A stretch of 64,000 nucleotides of DNA from Betaproteobacteria bacterium (GTDB lineage: Bacteria > Pseudomonadota > Gammaproteobacteria > Burkholderiales > SG8-39): contig VBCA01000011.1 of NCBI GenBank assembly GCA_005881575.1, forward strand, positions 50,653 to 114,652, in the 5' to 3' direction. The number at the start of each line of letters is the position of its first letter. Within the stretch, counting starts at the first letter, position 1. Position numbers and translations under genes: made by a program. The notes beneath the pieces are model-generated. The model made no database searches. It was not told where the DNA came from and saw only the letters and a list, made by a program, of their open reading frames with translations. Positions 25,321 to 33,983 of this stretch are shown in pieces.

Positions 25321-26178
25321 CTGAACGCACTCCTCGGCCAGGTCCTGAACGGGATCGCGACGGGCATGCTGTACGCCCTGATGGGGCTGGGCCTCGCGCT
25401 CATCACCGGCGTCCTCAATATCCCCAACTTCGCGCACGGCGCGCTGTTCGCCGTCGGCGCCTACCTGCTCGCGAGCACGGCCAACCTGATCGGCAATTTC
25501 TGGCTGGCGCTCGTCGTGGCGCCCCTCGGCGCGGCGCTCTTGGGCCTCGCGATCGAATACCTGGGGATACGCCGGCTCTACGCGGCGGGGCACGACTACC
25601 AGCTGCTCTTCACCTTCGGCCTCGCGCTGATCCTGTCGGAGGCGATCATCCTGGTGTGGGGACCGGTGGGCTACAGCCACCTGCCACCGCCGGTGCTGCG
25701 CGGGGGCGTCGACCTGGGGTTCACCTTCTATCCGAAGTACCGCCTCTTCGTGATGGTCGCCGCGGGGCTGCTCGTTCTCGCGACCTGGCTTTTCCTCGAG
25801 AAGACGCGCTACGGCGCGATCATGCGTGCGGGGATCGAGAACAAGGAGATGGTGTCGCTGCTCGGCATCGACATCCACAAGCTGTTCACCGCCGCCTTCG
25901 CGCTCGGCGCCTATCTCGCCGGCATCGCCGGCGCCCTCACCGCGCCGATCCGGGGCCTGTCGCCCGGGATGGGCGTGGACATGCTCGGCATCGCCTTCGT
26001 CGTGGTCGCGCTGGGCGGCCTGGGGAATCTTCTGGGCGCGATCGCGGCGGGCCTCCTGATCGGCGTCGCGCAGGCGGTCGTCGCCGCACACTGGACCGAG
26101 GCCTCGAGCGTGGTCATCTACGCGGTGATGGCCGCCGTCCTGCTCGTGCGTCCCCAAGGTTTGTTTGGGATCAGATGA
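25321..26178 (+). CDS. livH: Branched-chain amino acid ABC transporter permease (LivH-like)
   Basis: Inner-membrane permease of about 285 residues. The first ATG (25366) would remove a conserved N-terminal segment: in-frame codons from 25321 read (M)NALLGQVLNGIATGMLYALMGLGL, which is the usual LivH beginning, and the codon at 25321 is CTG, with AAGG 10 nt before it. No ATG, GTG or TTG is available in between, so I take CTG as the likely start. Eight or so helices follow, with the LivH landmarks GVLNIPNFAHGALF and LRVRPQGLFG-like LVRPQGLFGIR at the C-terminus. The stop overlaps livM as ATGA. Confidence 0.9.
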   Translation: MNALLGQVLNGIATGMLYALMGLGLALITGVLNIPNFAHGALFAVGAYLLASTANLIGNFWLALVVAPLGAALLGLAIEYLGIRRLYAAGHDYQLLFTFGLALILSEAIILVWGPVGYSHLPPPVLRGGVDLGFTFYPKYRLFVMVAAGLLVLATWLFLEKTRYGAIMRAGIENKEMVSLLGIDIHKLFTAAFALGAYLAGIAGALTAPIRGLSPGMGVDMLGIAFVVVALGGLGNLLGAIAAGLLIGVAQAVVAAHWTEASSVVIYAVMAAVLLVRPQGLFGIR

Positions 26179-27116
26179 GCCGCGCTCTGATCGCGATCCT
26201 CGCGGCGATCGTCGTGCTCCCGCTCGTCGTGCGCCCCGCCATCGCCTCGGAGATCTGGATCTTCGCGATCTTCGGGCTGGGACTGAACCTGCTGCTCGGC
26301 TACACCGGGCTCCTCTCCTTCGGGCAATCGACTTTCTTCGGTTCGGCCGCCTATGTCGCGGGCTGGCTCCTGAAGCATTACGCGATCAACGTGTTTCTCG
26401 CGCTCGGTATCGGCGTCGCGGTGGGCGCGGCCTCTGCGGCGCTGGTGGGTTATCTGTGCGTGCAGCGCTCGGGCCTGTACTTCATCATGCTCACCTTCGC
26501 GCTCAACCAGCTGTTCTACTTCATCGCCTACCAGTGGACGGGCGTCACCGGCGGCGAGGACGGGATGCCAGGAATCCCGCGGCCCGACTTCCTCGGCATC
26601 GACTTCGGAGAGCCCCTTCCCTATTACGCTTTCGTGTCGGCACTGTTCCTCCTCTCGCTCTGGATCATGAAGCGCATCGTCGAGTCCCCGCTGGGGAAGA
26701 TCCTGCAGGCGATCCGCGAGAACGAAGTGCGCGCCGAGGCGCTGGGCTACGACACGGCGCGCTTCAAGCTCGCCGCCTTCGTGATCGGCGGAGCCTTCTC
26801 GGGGCTCGCGGGCGTGCTCTACGCGATGCTTTTCGGCATCGTGCCACTGGAGGCGATCGGATTCGTCACCTCGGGCAACGTCGTCTTCGCGACACTGATC
26901 GGCGGTTCGGGCTCGCTCTACGGGCCGGTGATCGGCTCGTTCGTCTTCATCTGGCTGTCGGAGTCCGTCAGCACGCTGTGGGCGCGCTGGCCGCTCCTGC
27001 TCGGCGTGGCGTTCGTGATCGTGGTGCTGTTTTTCCGCGGCGGCGTGGTCGAAGCCTGGGCGCGGTTCTCCGCGTGGCGGGAACGCAAATGGCGATCCTC
27101 GAGACAGACCGGCTGA
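26175..27116 (+). CDS. livM: Branched-chain amino acid ABC transporter permease (LivM-like)
   Basis: A 313-residue polytopic permease. Its ATG overlaps the livH stop. Hallmarks: IFAIFGLGLNLLLGYTGLLSFGQSTFFG, GLYFIMLTFALNQLFYFIAYQWTGVTGGEDG and the ATPase-coupling loop ILQAIRENEVRAEALGYDTARFKL followed by GAFSGLAGVLYA. Its 3' end overlaps the following ATPase gene by 28 nt, continuing the operon. Pairs with the LivH-like permease to form the membrane channel. Confidence 0.95.
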   Translation: MSRALIAILAAIVVLPLVVRPAIASEIWIFAIFGLGLNLLLGYTGLLSFGQSTFFGSAAYVAGWLLKHYAINVFLALGIGVAVGAASAALVGYLCVQRSGLYFIMLTFALNQLFYFIAYQWTGVTGGEDGMPGIPRPDFLGIDFGEPLPYYAFVSALFLLSLWIMKRIVESPLGKILQAIRENEVRAEALGYDTARFKLAAFVIGGAFSGLAGVLYAMLFGIVPLEAIGFVTSGNVVFATLIGGSGSLYGPVIGSFVFIWLSESVSTLWARWPLLLGVAFVIVVLFFRGGVVEAWARFSAWRERKWRSSRQTG

Positions 27117-27838
27117 CGAAATCCTTCGGCGCGCTTGCCGCGGTCTCAGGCGTGAGCCTCGCGATCGAGGCGGGCACGCTGCATTCGATCATCGGGCCGA
27201 ACGGCGCCGGGAAAACGACGTTCTTCAACCTGCTCACCGGCGCGCTCGCGCCGACTTCTGGGACGATCGCGCTCGACGGACGCGACATCACCGGGACGCC
27301 CGCGCATCGCGTCCCGCACCTGGGCCTCGCGCGCTCGTTCCAGCGCACCAACGTCTTTCCCGCCTTCTCGCTCTTCGACAACGTCTGGGTCGCGGCCTTT
27401 GCGCGCGCCCCTTCGCGAAAGGGAATCGCGTGGCGCAGCGCCGACCGCTACCCGGAGGCGAGGGAACGCGCGCTCGCGGCGCTCGCCGACGTCGGTCTCG
27501 CGGGCAAAGCGGACCGGCCGGTGCGCGAGATCTCGCACGGCGAGCAGCGCCAGCTCGAGCTCGCCATCGCCCTCGCCGCGTCGCCGCGGGTGCTGCTGCT
27601 CGACGAGCCGGCGGCGGGGCTCGCGCCCGAGGAGACGAAGAAGCTCGTCGCGCTGATGCGCGGGCTGAAAGGCCGCTACACCATCGTGCTGATCGAGCAC
27701 AAGATGGATATCATCATGAGCGTCTCCGACCGCGTCTCGGTGATGCATTTCGGCAGCCTGATCGCGGAAGGCACGCCCGCCGAGATCCAGAAGAACGCCG
27801 AAGTGCGACGCGCGTATCTGGGCGGAGTGGCCGCGTGA
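27089..27838 (+). CDS. livG: Branched-chain amino acid ABC transporter ATPase (LivG-like)
   Basis: A 249-residue ATPase beginning MAILETDRLTKSFGALAAVSG. Walker A GPNGAGKTT, Q-loop SFQRTNVFP, Walker B VLLLDEPAAGLAPEE and H-loop LIEHKMD are intact. The signature is ISHGEQRQLELA, with HGEQ in place of SGGQ, a normal LivG variant. It starts inside the livM 3' end (28-nt overlap) and ends overlapping livF as GTGA. Confidence 0.95.
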   Translation: MAILETDRLTKSFGALAAVSGVSLAIEAGTLHSIIGPNGAGKTTFFNLLTGALAPTSGTIALDGRDITGTPAHRVPHLGLARSFQRTNVFPAFSLFDNVWVAAFARAPSRKGIAWRSADRYPEARERALAALADVGLAGKADRPVREISHGEQRQLELAIALAASPRVLLLDEPAAGLAPEETKKLVALMRGLKGRYTIVLIEHKMDIIMSVSDRVSVMHFGSLIAEGTPAEIQKNAEVRRAYLGGVAA

Positions 27839-28533
27839 TCCTCGAAATAAGGAATATCGATACTTTCTACGGTCTGGGCCATATTCTTCACGGCCTGTCC
27901 CTGAATTTGGCCGAAGGCGAGATCGTCGCGCTGCTCGGGCGCAACGGCGCCGGAAAAACCACCACCCTGCGCTCGATCACCGGACTCGCTCCACCGCGCT
28001 CCGGCGAAATCCGCTACAAGGGAACGAACATCGCGGGCTTGGCTCCTCACCGGATTTCGCGCATGGGCGTCGCCTTGGTGCCGGAAACGCGCGGCATCTT
28101 CTCCTACCTGAACGCGCGCGAGAATCTGCTCATCGCCGAGCGCCGCGGCTCGCGCTGGACGATGGACGCGGTGCTCCGGCGCTTCCCCGCCCTGCGCGGG
28201 CGCCTGGAGAGCAAAGGGCGCCTCCTCTCCGGCGGCGAGCAGGAAATGCTCGCCATCGCCCGCGCCCTGATGACAGACCCGGAACTGATGCTGCTCGACG
28301 AGCCTTCGCAGGGCCTCGCCCCGCTGGTCGTGAGCGCGGTGATGGACACCATACGGGAGCTGAAGAGCCGGCGCGTCAGCATGCTGCTGGTCGAGCAGAA
28401 CGTCGAGATGGCGTTGCAGCTCGCCGACCGCGTCTACGTCATCGACCACGGCACGGTGGTGTTCGAAGGCGCGCCGGCCGTTCTCCGGGCGGATCAGGGG
28501 ATCACCGCGACTTACCTCGGGGTCGGAGCCTAG
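27835..28533 (+). CDS. livF: Branched-chain amino acid ABC transporter ATPase (LivF-like)
   Basis: A 232-residue ATPase starting at GTG 27835, which overlaps the livG stop (GTGA). Motifs: IDTFYGLGHILHGLSL, Walker A GRNGAGKTTT, signature LLSGGEQEMLAIARAL, Walker B LMLLDEPSQGLAP and H-loop LLVEQNVEMAL. The segment ALVPETRGIFSYLNARENL is typical of LivF. Last gene of the five-gene importer; a Bug gene follows 82 nt later. Confidence 0.95.
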   Translation: MILEIRNIDTFYGLGHILHGLSLNLAEGEIVALLGRNGAGKTTTLRSITGLAPPRSGEIRYKGTNIAGLAPHRISRMGVALVPETRGIFSYLNARENLLIAERRGSRWTMDAVLRRFPALRGRLESKGRLLSGGEQEMLAIARALMTDPELMLLDEPSQGLAPLVVSAVMDTIRELKSRRVSMLLVEQNVEMALQLADRVYVIDHGTVVFEGAPAVLRADQGITATYLGVGA

Positions 28534-28615
28534 CGGCGCAAACACTGGATTCCCGCGGCGACATTTCGCTACGATACGAAAGATGCGACCCATCGTCCAT
28601 CCACAAGGAGGCTCC

Positions 28616-29578
28616 GTGATCGGTCTTTCCCGCAGGCTTGCGCTCGTTCTATTGCTCTCCTTCGCCGGTACCGCGGCCGCGCTCGACTACCCGACGCGCG
28701 CGGTGAAATGGATCGTGCCCTATCCGCCCGGCGGCTCGACCGACGTCCTCGCCCGCATGATGTCCCAATGGTTCTCGCAAAAGATGGGGCAGTCGTTCGT
28801 CATCGAGAACAAGGCGGGCGGCGGCAACAACATCGGCGTCGAATTCGTCGTGAAGTCGCCGCCCGACGGCTACACCATGCTCCTCGTCAATCCCGCGAAC
28901 GGGATCAACACGACTCTCTACAAGAACCTGCCTTTCGATTTCATCCGGGACATCGCTCCGGTCGCGGGGCTGGTGAGGGCGCCGAACGTGATGGAGGTCA
29001 ACAACGCCTTTCCGGCGAGGACCGTCGCCGAATTCATCGCCTACTGCAAGGCGAACCCCGGGAAGATCAACATGGCGTCCTCGGGCAGCGGCACCTCGGT
29101 GCACCTGTCGGGCGAGCTGTTCAAGTCGATGACGGGGTGCGACATGCTCCATGTGCCGTTCAAAGGCGCCGGGCCCGCGCTGGTCGAGCTCATGTCCGGC
29201 CAGGTCCATGTGATCTTCGACAACCTGCCCTCCTCCGCGCCCCATCTCAAAGGCGGGCGCATCCGCGCGCTTGCGGTCACGTCGGCCGAGCGCGAGCCGT
29301 CCCTGCCGGGCGTGCCGACCGTCGCCGAAACCGTTCCGGGCTACGAGGCCACCGCCTGGTTCGGCATCGGCATGCCCAGGGGGACGCCGGCCGAGATCAT
29401 CGAGAAGATCAATGCCGAAACGAACCGGGCGCTCGCCGATCCCCAGATGCAGGCGCGCCTCGCCCAGCTCGGAGGCAGGCCGATCCCGGGCACGCCGCAG
29501 GACTTCGGCAAGGTCATCGCAGCCGAGACGGCGAAGTGGGCGAAGGTCGTCGTCTCCTCGGGCGCCAAGGTGGAGTGA
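28616..29578 (+). CDS. Bug/TctC-family substrate-binding protein
   Basis: About 320 residues. I prefer the GTG at 28616 (VIGLSRRLALVLLLSFAGTAAA) because AAGGAG lies 5 nt before it; an ATG at 28583 would add 11 residues before the signal. Motifs: YPTRAVKWIVPYPPGGSTDVLARM, FVIENKAGGGNNIG, PPDGYTMLLV, MLHVPFKGAGPALVELMSGQ, GMPRGTPAEIIEKIN and terminal SGAKVE, a textbook Bug protein. It is convergent with the patatin gene, with only 3 nt between stops, and lies just behind the liv-type importer. Confidence 0.93.
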   Translation: MIGLSRRLALVLLLSFAGTAAALDYPTRAVKWIVPYPPGGSTDVLARMMSQWFSQKMGQSFVIENKAGGGNNIGVEFVVKSPPDGYTMLLVNPANGINTTLYKNLPFDFIRDIAPVAGLVRAPNVMEVNNAFPARTVAEFIAYCKANPGKINMASSGSGTSVHLSGELFKSMTGCDMLHVPFKGAGPALVELMSGQVHVIFDNLPSSAPHLKGGRIRALAVTSAEREPSLPGVPTVAETVPGYEATAWFGIGMPRGTPAEIIEKINAETNRALADPQMQARLAQLGGRPIPGTPQDFGKVIAAETAKWAKVVVSSGAKVE

Positions 29579-29581
29579 CGC

Positions 29582-30517
29582 TCAGCGGCCGCGGTTTGCG
29601 CCGGAGCGGGCCGCGATCAGGCTCCGGATCTGAGGAAGCGCGGCGCGCGCCGCCTCCTCGCCGGCCGCAATCGCCTGACCGCGCGCGGCGAGATCGGTCA
29701 CGCGCACCTCGGCGAGATTCGGCCGGATGACGACGTCGGCGAGCTTGCTCTCCTCTTGCGCGAGCGCATGCTCCATCACCACGAACGCGTGGTTCAGCAT
29801 CGCCGCGGTGCTGCCGAGCTCCTTGTGCTCGTCGGGCCGCCTCGAGACGTCCACGGCGATGACGAGGTCTGCGCCCGATGCGCGCGCGACCTTCACCGGC
29901 ACCGGGCTCACGAGCCCGCCGTCGACATACTCGATCCCGCGTATCGGGGTCGGTTGGAAAACCACCGGCACGCTGCACGAGGCGCGCACCGCCATGCCGG
30001 CGTCGCCGCGCGTGAAGGCGACGAGCCTGCCGCCGGCGAGTTCGGTGGCGACCGCGACGAAAGGAATGTCGAGCTGCTCGATCAGGCGTCCCTCCAGGGC
30101 CTTGTCGATGTAGGTCTGAAGCCGATTGCCTTCGATGAAGCCGCGGTGTGGAAATACGAAGTCGATCAGCTCCTCGCGCTGCACGGCGAGCGCTGTCTCG
30201 AGCAGCTCGTCGTTGCGTATGCCGCCGGCGTAGAGCGCTCCCACGAGGCTCCCCGCGCTCGTGCCGACCACGAGGTCCGGGCGGATTCCGGCGTCATCGA
30301 GCACCTTCAGCACTCCGGCGTGGGCGAAGCCGCGCGCGCCGCCGCCGCCGAGCACGAACGCGATCAGGGGGCCGTCGGCCTTGCGGGTCAAAACCAGCGC
30401 CTCGTCGCTCGGCGGGTGCTCGGGCGCGGGCGGCAGGCTCGCGCAGCCGGCGATCCCCAGCGAGAGAGCGAGGGCGAAGGCCGCTGCGTGGCGGAGGAGC
30501 GTTCCAGAGCCGGCCAT
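29582..30517 (-). CDS. Patatin-like phospholipase lipoprotein (RssA-like)
   Basis: A 311-residue lipoprotein: signal MAGSGTLLRHAAAFALALSLGIAGC with Cys25 in the lipobox. The patatin catalytic dyad is present: oxyanion loop GGGGARGFAHAG, nucleophile Ser in GTSAGSLVGAL, and Asp in DGGLVSPVPV. Such bacterial patatins hydrolyse acyl ester bonds of membrane lipids at the periplasmic face of a membrane. It diverges from a small helix-turn-helix gene. Confidence 0.93.
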   Translation of the reverse strand: MAGSGTLLRHAAAFALALSLGIAGCASLPPAPEHPPSDEALVLTRKADGPLIAFVLGGGGARGFAHAGVLKVLDDAGIRPDLVVGTSAGSLVGALYAGGIRNDELLETALAVQREELIDFVFPHRGFIEGNRLQTYIDKALEGRLIEQLDIPFVAVATELAGGRLVAFTRGDAGMAVRASCSVPVVFQPTPIRGIEYVDGGLVSPVPVKVARASGADLVIAVDVSRRPDEHKELGSTAAMLNHAFVVMEHALAQEESKLADVVIRPNLAEVRVTDLAARGQAIAAGEEAARAALPQIRSLIAARSGANRGR

Positions 30518-30625
30518 CGGAAGATTGTCTCAGCAAGTGCGAAGGATGGGAATCGGTCCCCATCTGCGCCAATCCACGTGCGCCGCCGCACAGACAGGCC
30601 AAAGGCGCCGGACGTAGCATCGTCG

Positions 30626-30832
30626 ATGCTGGTGAGTACGCCTCAAACTCGCACGCTCAACCGCGCCTTAGAAAGGTGCGGCGGCGAGATCGCATTGGCC
30701 AAAGCGCTCGGAGTTACCACCGAAGCCCTCTCCGGCTGGTTTACCGGGGTTGATGTCCCGCTTAATATCTACTTCTCGGCCCTGGACATCGTCGCCATCG
30801 GATCGCTTGGCTCGGCGAATTTCAAGAGCTAG
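30626..30832 (+). CDS. Small helix-turn-helix protein (YdaS/Cro-like)
   Basis: A 68-residue protein. Residues about 10-50 (LNRALERCGGEIALAKALG, then VTTEALSGWFTGVDVP, then YFSALDIVA) match the short Cro/YdaS-like proteins common in Betaproteobacteria, in which the helix LAKALGVTTEALSGWFTG is the DNA-binding turn. No lipid or export signal. It lies between the patatin gene (divergent) and the metallo-beta-lactamase-fold gene. Target unknown; the ribosome site is weak. Confidence 0.65.
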   Translation: MLVSTPQTRTLNRALERCGGEIALAKALGVTTEALSGWFTGVDVPLNIYFSALDIVAIGSLGSANFKS

Positions 30833-30942
30833 CTGAATTCGCAGGGCCGCTGCGGCGGATCGCGGGCCCGCGGCGAGAATGCCGAAGCGTTGCGCTTGCG
30901 TTAGCATGGCGGCGCCATGCCGCGAATTCTCCTCCTCGCATT

Positions 30943-32118
30943 GTGCGCCGTGTGAAGCGGCTCCTGCCGATCGCGCTCGCGGCCTTTCTGCCGCACTCCG
31001 GCCTCGCCGTCACCGGCGACAAGGCCGAGTTCAAGAAAATCGCCGAGGACGTCTACGCTTTCGTCGGCAAGCGCAACGACGCCAACGCCATGGTCGTGGT
31101 GACCGCGCAAGGCGTCGTGCTGGTCGATACCGGCAACAACCCGCCCGAGACGCGCCTTCTCCAGAATTTCATCAAGTCGCTGACGACCCAGCCGGTGCGC
31201 TACGTCGTCATCACCCAGAACCACGGCGACCACACCGGCGGCGCGCCGCTGTTCTCGCCGCCGGCGAACGTGATCGTGCACGAGCGGGTGGCGAAGGACT
31301 GGGCCGCCTGGAAGCCCTACCAGATCAAGTCCTGGCGCAAGCGCTTCCGCGAGCGCTCAAGCGCTCTCAAGGACGTGAATCCGATCGATACGGTCCTCTC
31401 CTTCGGGGAGAACATGACGCTGCACCTCGGCGGCAAGACGATAGCGCTCGTCTACGTCGACGATCCCTACAACCCGGGCGACATCGCCGTGTGGCTGCCG
31501 CAAAGCGGCGTGATGCACGCGGGCTTCGTCGGCTATATCGACCGCCACCCCGACATCCGGCCCGACTACAGCCACGGCACCACGGCGGGAATGTTGAAGC
31601 AGCTCGAAGCGCTCGCCGCCCTCCAGCCGAAGGTGATGGTTCCCGCGCACGGGCCGCCGGGCGACGCCAAAGACCTGCACGCGCTGACGGACTACCTCCT
31701 CTCCGCGCGCCAGAAGGTCCGCACGATGATGGCAAAGGGCCTGCCGCTCGCAGCCATCGTCAAGGATTTTCACATGAACGAATACAAGGGCTGGGATCGC
31801 GAGAACCACTTCGAGTGGCTCGCCGAGACCGTGCACCGCGAGTTGCGAGGCGAAGGGCCGCAGATCGTCGCGATCTCGGAGAAGGAGGCGAAGGGAACGA
31901 TCGCGCACGCGGAGGACGAAGGCCGGCGCCTGCTGGTGAGGCCGCCCTCAGGCCGGGACCTGCGCCTGCGGATCACCGCCGATACCGACATCGACGGCGC
32001 GGCGACCGATCGTTCCCAGCTCAAGGCCGGAATGAAGCTGACGGCGAAATACCAGGTGCCGGAGGGTTTCAACTCCCCGCTCGGCTACGACGTGACTGAG
32101 ATGGTCGTCGAGCGGTAA
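30943..32118 (+). CDS. Metallo-beta-lactamase-fold hydrolase, exported, altered metal motif
   Basis: About 391 residues from GTG 30943 (a second GTG is at 30952). Signal peptide RLLPIALAAFLPHSGLAV. The MBL fold is visible in NAMVVVTAQGVVLVDTGNN, ITQNHGDHTGGAPLF, and the HGP segment KVMVPAHGPPGD. In the canonical HxHxDH motif the first His is replaced by Gln92 (Q-N-H-G-D-H), so one zinc ligand is missing. The C-terminal 120 residues (after HMNEYKGWDRENHFEW) are not part of the core. Substrate unknown. The GH19 gene follows 6 nt downstream. Confidence 0.88.
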   Translation: MRRVKRLLPIALAAFLPHSGLAVTGDKAEFKKIAEDVYAFVGKRNDANAMVVVTAQGVVLVDTGNNPPETRLLQNFIKSLTTQPVRYVVITQNHGDHTGGAPLFSPPANVIVHERVAKDWAAWKPYQIKSWRKRFRERSSALKDVNPIDTVLSFGENMTLHLGGKTIALVYVDDPYNPGDIAVWLPQSGVMHAGFVGYIDRHPDIRPDYSHGTTAGMLKQLEALAALQPKVMVPAHGPPGDAKDLHALTDYLLSARQKVRTMMAKGLPLAAIVKDFHMNEYKGWDRENHFEWLAETVHRELRGEGPQIVAISEKEAKGTIAHAEDEGRRLLVRPPSGRDLRLRITADTDIDGAATDRSQLKAGMKLTAKYQVPEGFNSPLGYDVTEMVVER

Positions 32119-32124
32119 GGCGCC

Positions 32125-32760
32125 GTGAGCCTCATCACGATCGATCAGTTGGACATGGCGGTGCCGGAAGCGCGCTACGAGGACCTCGTCCGCTACATCG
32201 ACTTCCTCAACGAAGGCATGGAGAAGTTCCAGATCAACACGCCCAACCGCATCGCCGCCTTCATCGCGCAGGTCGCCCACGAATCGGCGGACTTCCGCAG
32301 CACCGAGGAGAACCTGAACTATTCGTGGCAGGCGCTGCGCGCGACCTGGCCCGCGAGGTTCCCGAGCGACGCGTTCGCGCGGGAATATCACCGCCAGCCC
32401 GAGAGGATCGCCGATCTCGTCTACGCCGGTCGCCACGGCAACGGCGACGAAGCCAGCGGCGACGGCTGGAAATACCGCGGGCGCGGCCTGATACAGCTCA
32501 CCTTCCGCGACAACTACCAGGCCTACTCGCAGGCGATATCCGATCCGTCCATCATGGACGATCCGGACCGGGTCGCCGAGCCGCGCGACGCGGCGGTGTC
32601 GGCGTGCTGGTTCTGGAAGAACGACGGCCTGAACGAGCTCGCGGACGCGGGCGACGAGGCGAGCTTCAACGCGATCAGCCACGCCATCAACGGCGGGTGG
32701 GACGGCAAGGCGGACAGGCTGGAGAACTGGGCCGAGGCCCGGGCAGTCATCCTCGCGTGA
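32125..32760 (+). CDS. Glycoside hydrolase family 19-type protein (chitinase/endolysin-like)
   Basis: A 211-residue protein starting at GTG 32125, 6 nt after the MBL gene stop. The GH19 lysozyme-like core is clear: RIAAFIAQVAHESADFRSTEEN with the catalytic Glu in AHES, then YAGRHGNGDEASGDGWKYRGRGLIQLTFRDNY, ending in AISHAINGGWDGKADRLENW. In bacteria without chitin use these enzymes are often peptidoglycan hydrolases of phage origin. No signal peptide and no phage neighbours are seen. Confidence 0.9.
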   Translation: MSLITIDQLDMAVPEARYEDLVRYIDFLNEGMEKFQINTPNRIAAFIAQVAHESADFRSTEENLNYSWQALRATWPARFPSDAFAREYHRQPERIADLVYAGRHGNGDEASGDGWKYRGRGLIQLTFRDNYQAYSQAISDPSIMDDPDRVAEPRDAAVSACWFWKNDGLNELADAGDEASFNAISHAINGGWDGKADRLENWAEARAVILA

Positions 32761-32791
32761 GTCGCCTCGGCATGGCGACCGACCGGCTGCG

Positions 32792-33397
32792 CTACATCGG
32801 CGGCACTTGGCCGTGCAACCCGACGTTGACGCGCGCGGCGGTCAGGTTGCCGTCGGGCTGGCGCTGCGCATTCACGAAGACCTTGACCCCGGGCTTCAAC
32901 TCGCTGCGATCGACGGGCCTGAAAGACACGATCGCCGCCTTTTCCGGAACCAGCACCTTCTTCTCGCCGCCCTTGTACTGGACGGTGAGGACGCGGTCCT
33001 TGCCCATGCTCGTGACCTTGGCCACGTTCGCATTGGTCATCTTGCTATTGGGCCTCAGGTCCCAGTCGTAGTGCCCTTCGCCGGTGCCGCGCATGTTCTC
33101 GGGGAAAATGTGCACCTCGAGCGCGACCAGCGCGCCGTCGCGCTCGCCGACCGTCGTGGTGCCGATGAATTTTCCGCTGCCGATGTCGGCGAGCCTCGCC
33201 TTGGCGATCCCGATGACCACGAAATTGTCAGCGAGCGTGACGTTCATGCTCTGGCCGGTGTTGATTTTGACGATCAGGTGCGTGCGGTCGATCCTCTCCA
33301 CCGTGCCCCGGAGCCTCACCGGCGGATTGGCGGGGGCCTGCGCGATGGCAGCGGCGGATACGGCGGCGATCAGGAACGCGGGAACGATGCGAAACAT
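32792..33397 (-). CDS. Periplasmic protein of unknown function
   Basis: A 201-residue exported protein. ATG 33397 follows GAAGGAGATCCC and opens a signal peptide MFRIVPAFLIAAVSAAAIAQ. The mature chain has beta-rich modules: VRLRGTVERIDRTHLIVKINTGQSMNVTLADN and, near the end, AAIVSFRPVDRSELKPGVKVFVNAQRQPDGNL, a pattern seen in small OB-like periplasmic proteins (DUF5666-like) that I cannot assign firmly. It is convergent with the GH19 gene. Confidence 0.82.
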   Translation of the reverse strand: MFRIVPAFLIAAVSAAAIAQAPANPPVRLRGTVERIDRTHLIVKINTGQSMNVTLADNFVVIGIAKARLADIGSGKFIGTTTVGERDGALVALEVHIFPENMRGTGEGHYDWDLRPNSKMTNANVAKVTSMGKDRVLTVQYKGGEKKVLVPEKAAIVSFRPVDRSELKPGVKVFVNAQRQPDGNLTAARVNVGLHGQVPPM

Positions 33398-33462
33398 GGG
33401 ATCTCCTTCGAGGTGAACGACACAGCGCAAACGCGGGAATCGCGGAACTTATTCCATTCCCG

Positions 33463-33906
33463 CTAGGCTCGCTTGTCCTGCAGCTTCTGTCCCCCGCCCC
33501 CCCGCTGCCAGTCGGCGCGGCGAAAACGCGCGCGGCGCGCGGCGCCTTCGGCGTTCTGCAGAGCGTACTCGCGCAGCCGCCCCTCCAGCGCCAGGCGCAG
33601 CGACTCGGGCAGCTCGCCCCCGGCGCGCTCGAAGCGCGCGAGGATCGGATCGGACTCGATCGCGTCGCCGGGGCCGAGCCGCGCCCCGATGAAGCCCTGG
33701 GAATCCGATATCCCGCCGTCGTGGTAGAAACCCTGGCCGCGGATCCAGGCCAGCGCCCGTTCGTTCGAACCGATCCCGTAGCACAGCTCGAACGCGGTCA
33801 GTTCCCCGCCCGTCTCGCGCACGAACAGATCGAAGTAATCGTCGTGGAACCAGCGCCGCTGGCTCGAGGGGTCGTCCTGCAACACGCCGAGAATCTCTTT
33901 CAACAC
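33463..33906 (-). CDS. Hypothetical soluble protein
   Basis: About 147 residues from GTG 33906 (AAAGGG just upstream); an earlier ATG at 33942 lacks a ribosome site. The product starts MLKEILGVLQDDPSSQRRWFHDDYFDLFVRETG in three runs, with recognisable segments FELCYGIGSNERALAW and FYHDGGISDSQGFIGARLG, and a basic C-terminus (RRARFRRADWQRGGGGQK). I do not recognise a named family, but the ordered hydrophobic pattern and codon usage look real. It may end the VOC-gene transcript, 78 nt from the first VOC stop. Confidence 0.7.
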   Translation of the reverse strand: MLKEILGVLQDDPSSQRRWFHDDYFDLFVRETGGELTAFELCYGIGSNERALAWIRGQGFYHDGGISDSQGFIGARLGPGDAIESDPILARFERAGGELPESLRLALEGRLREYALQNAEGAARRARFRRADWQRGGGGQKLQDKRA

Positions 33907-33983
33907 GGGAAACCCTTTCTTTGACTTCCGTAACCGTAACATACGGCGCAGGGTGCAGGCAAAAGTTCCCCAGGCTTGTGATT

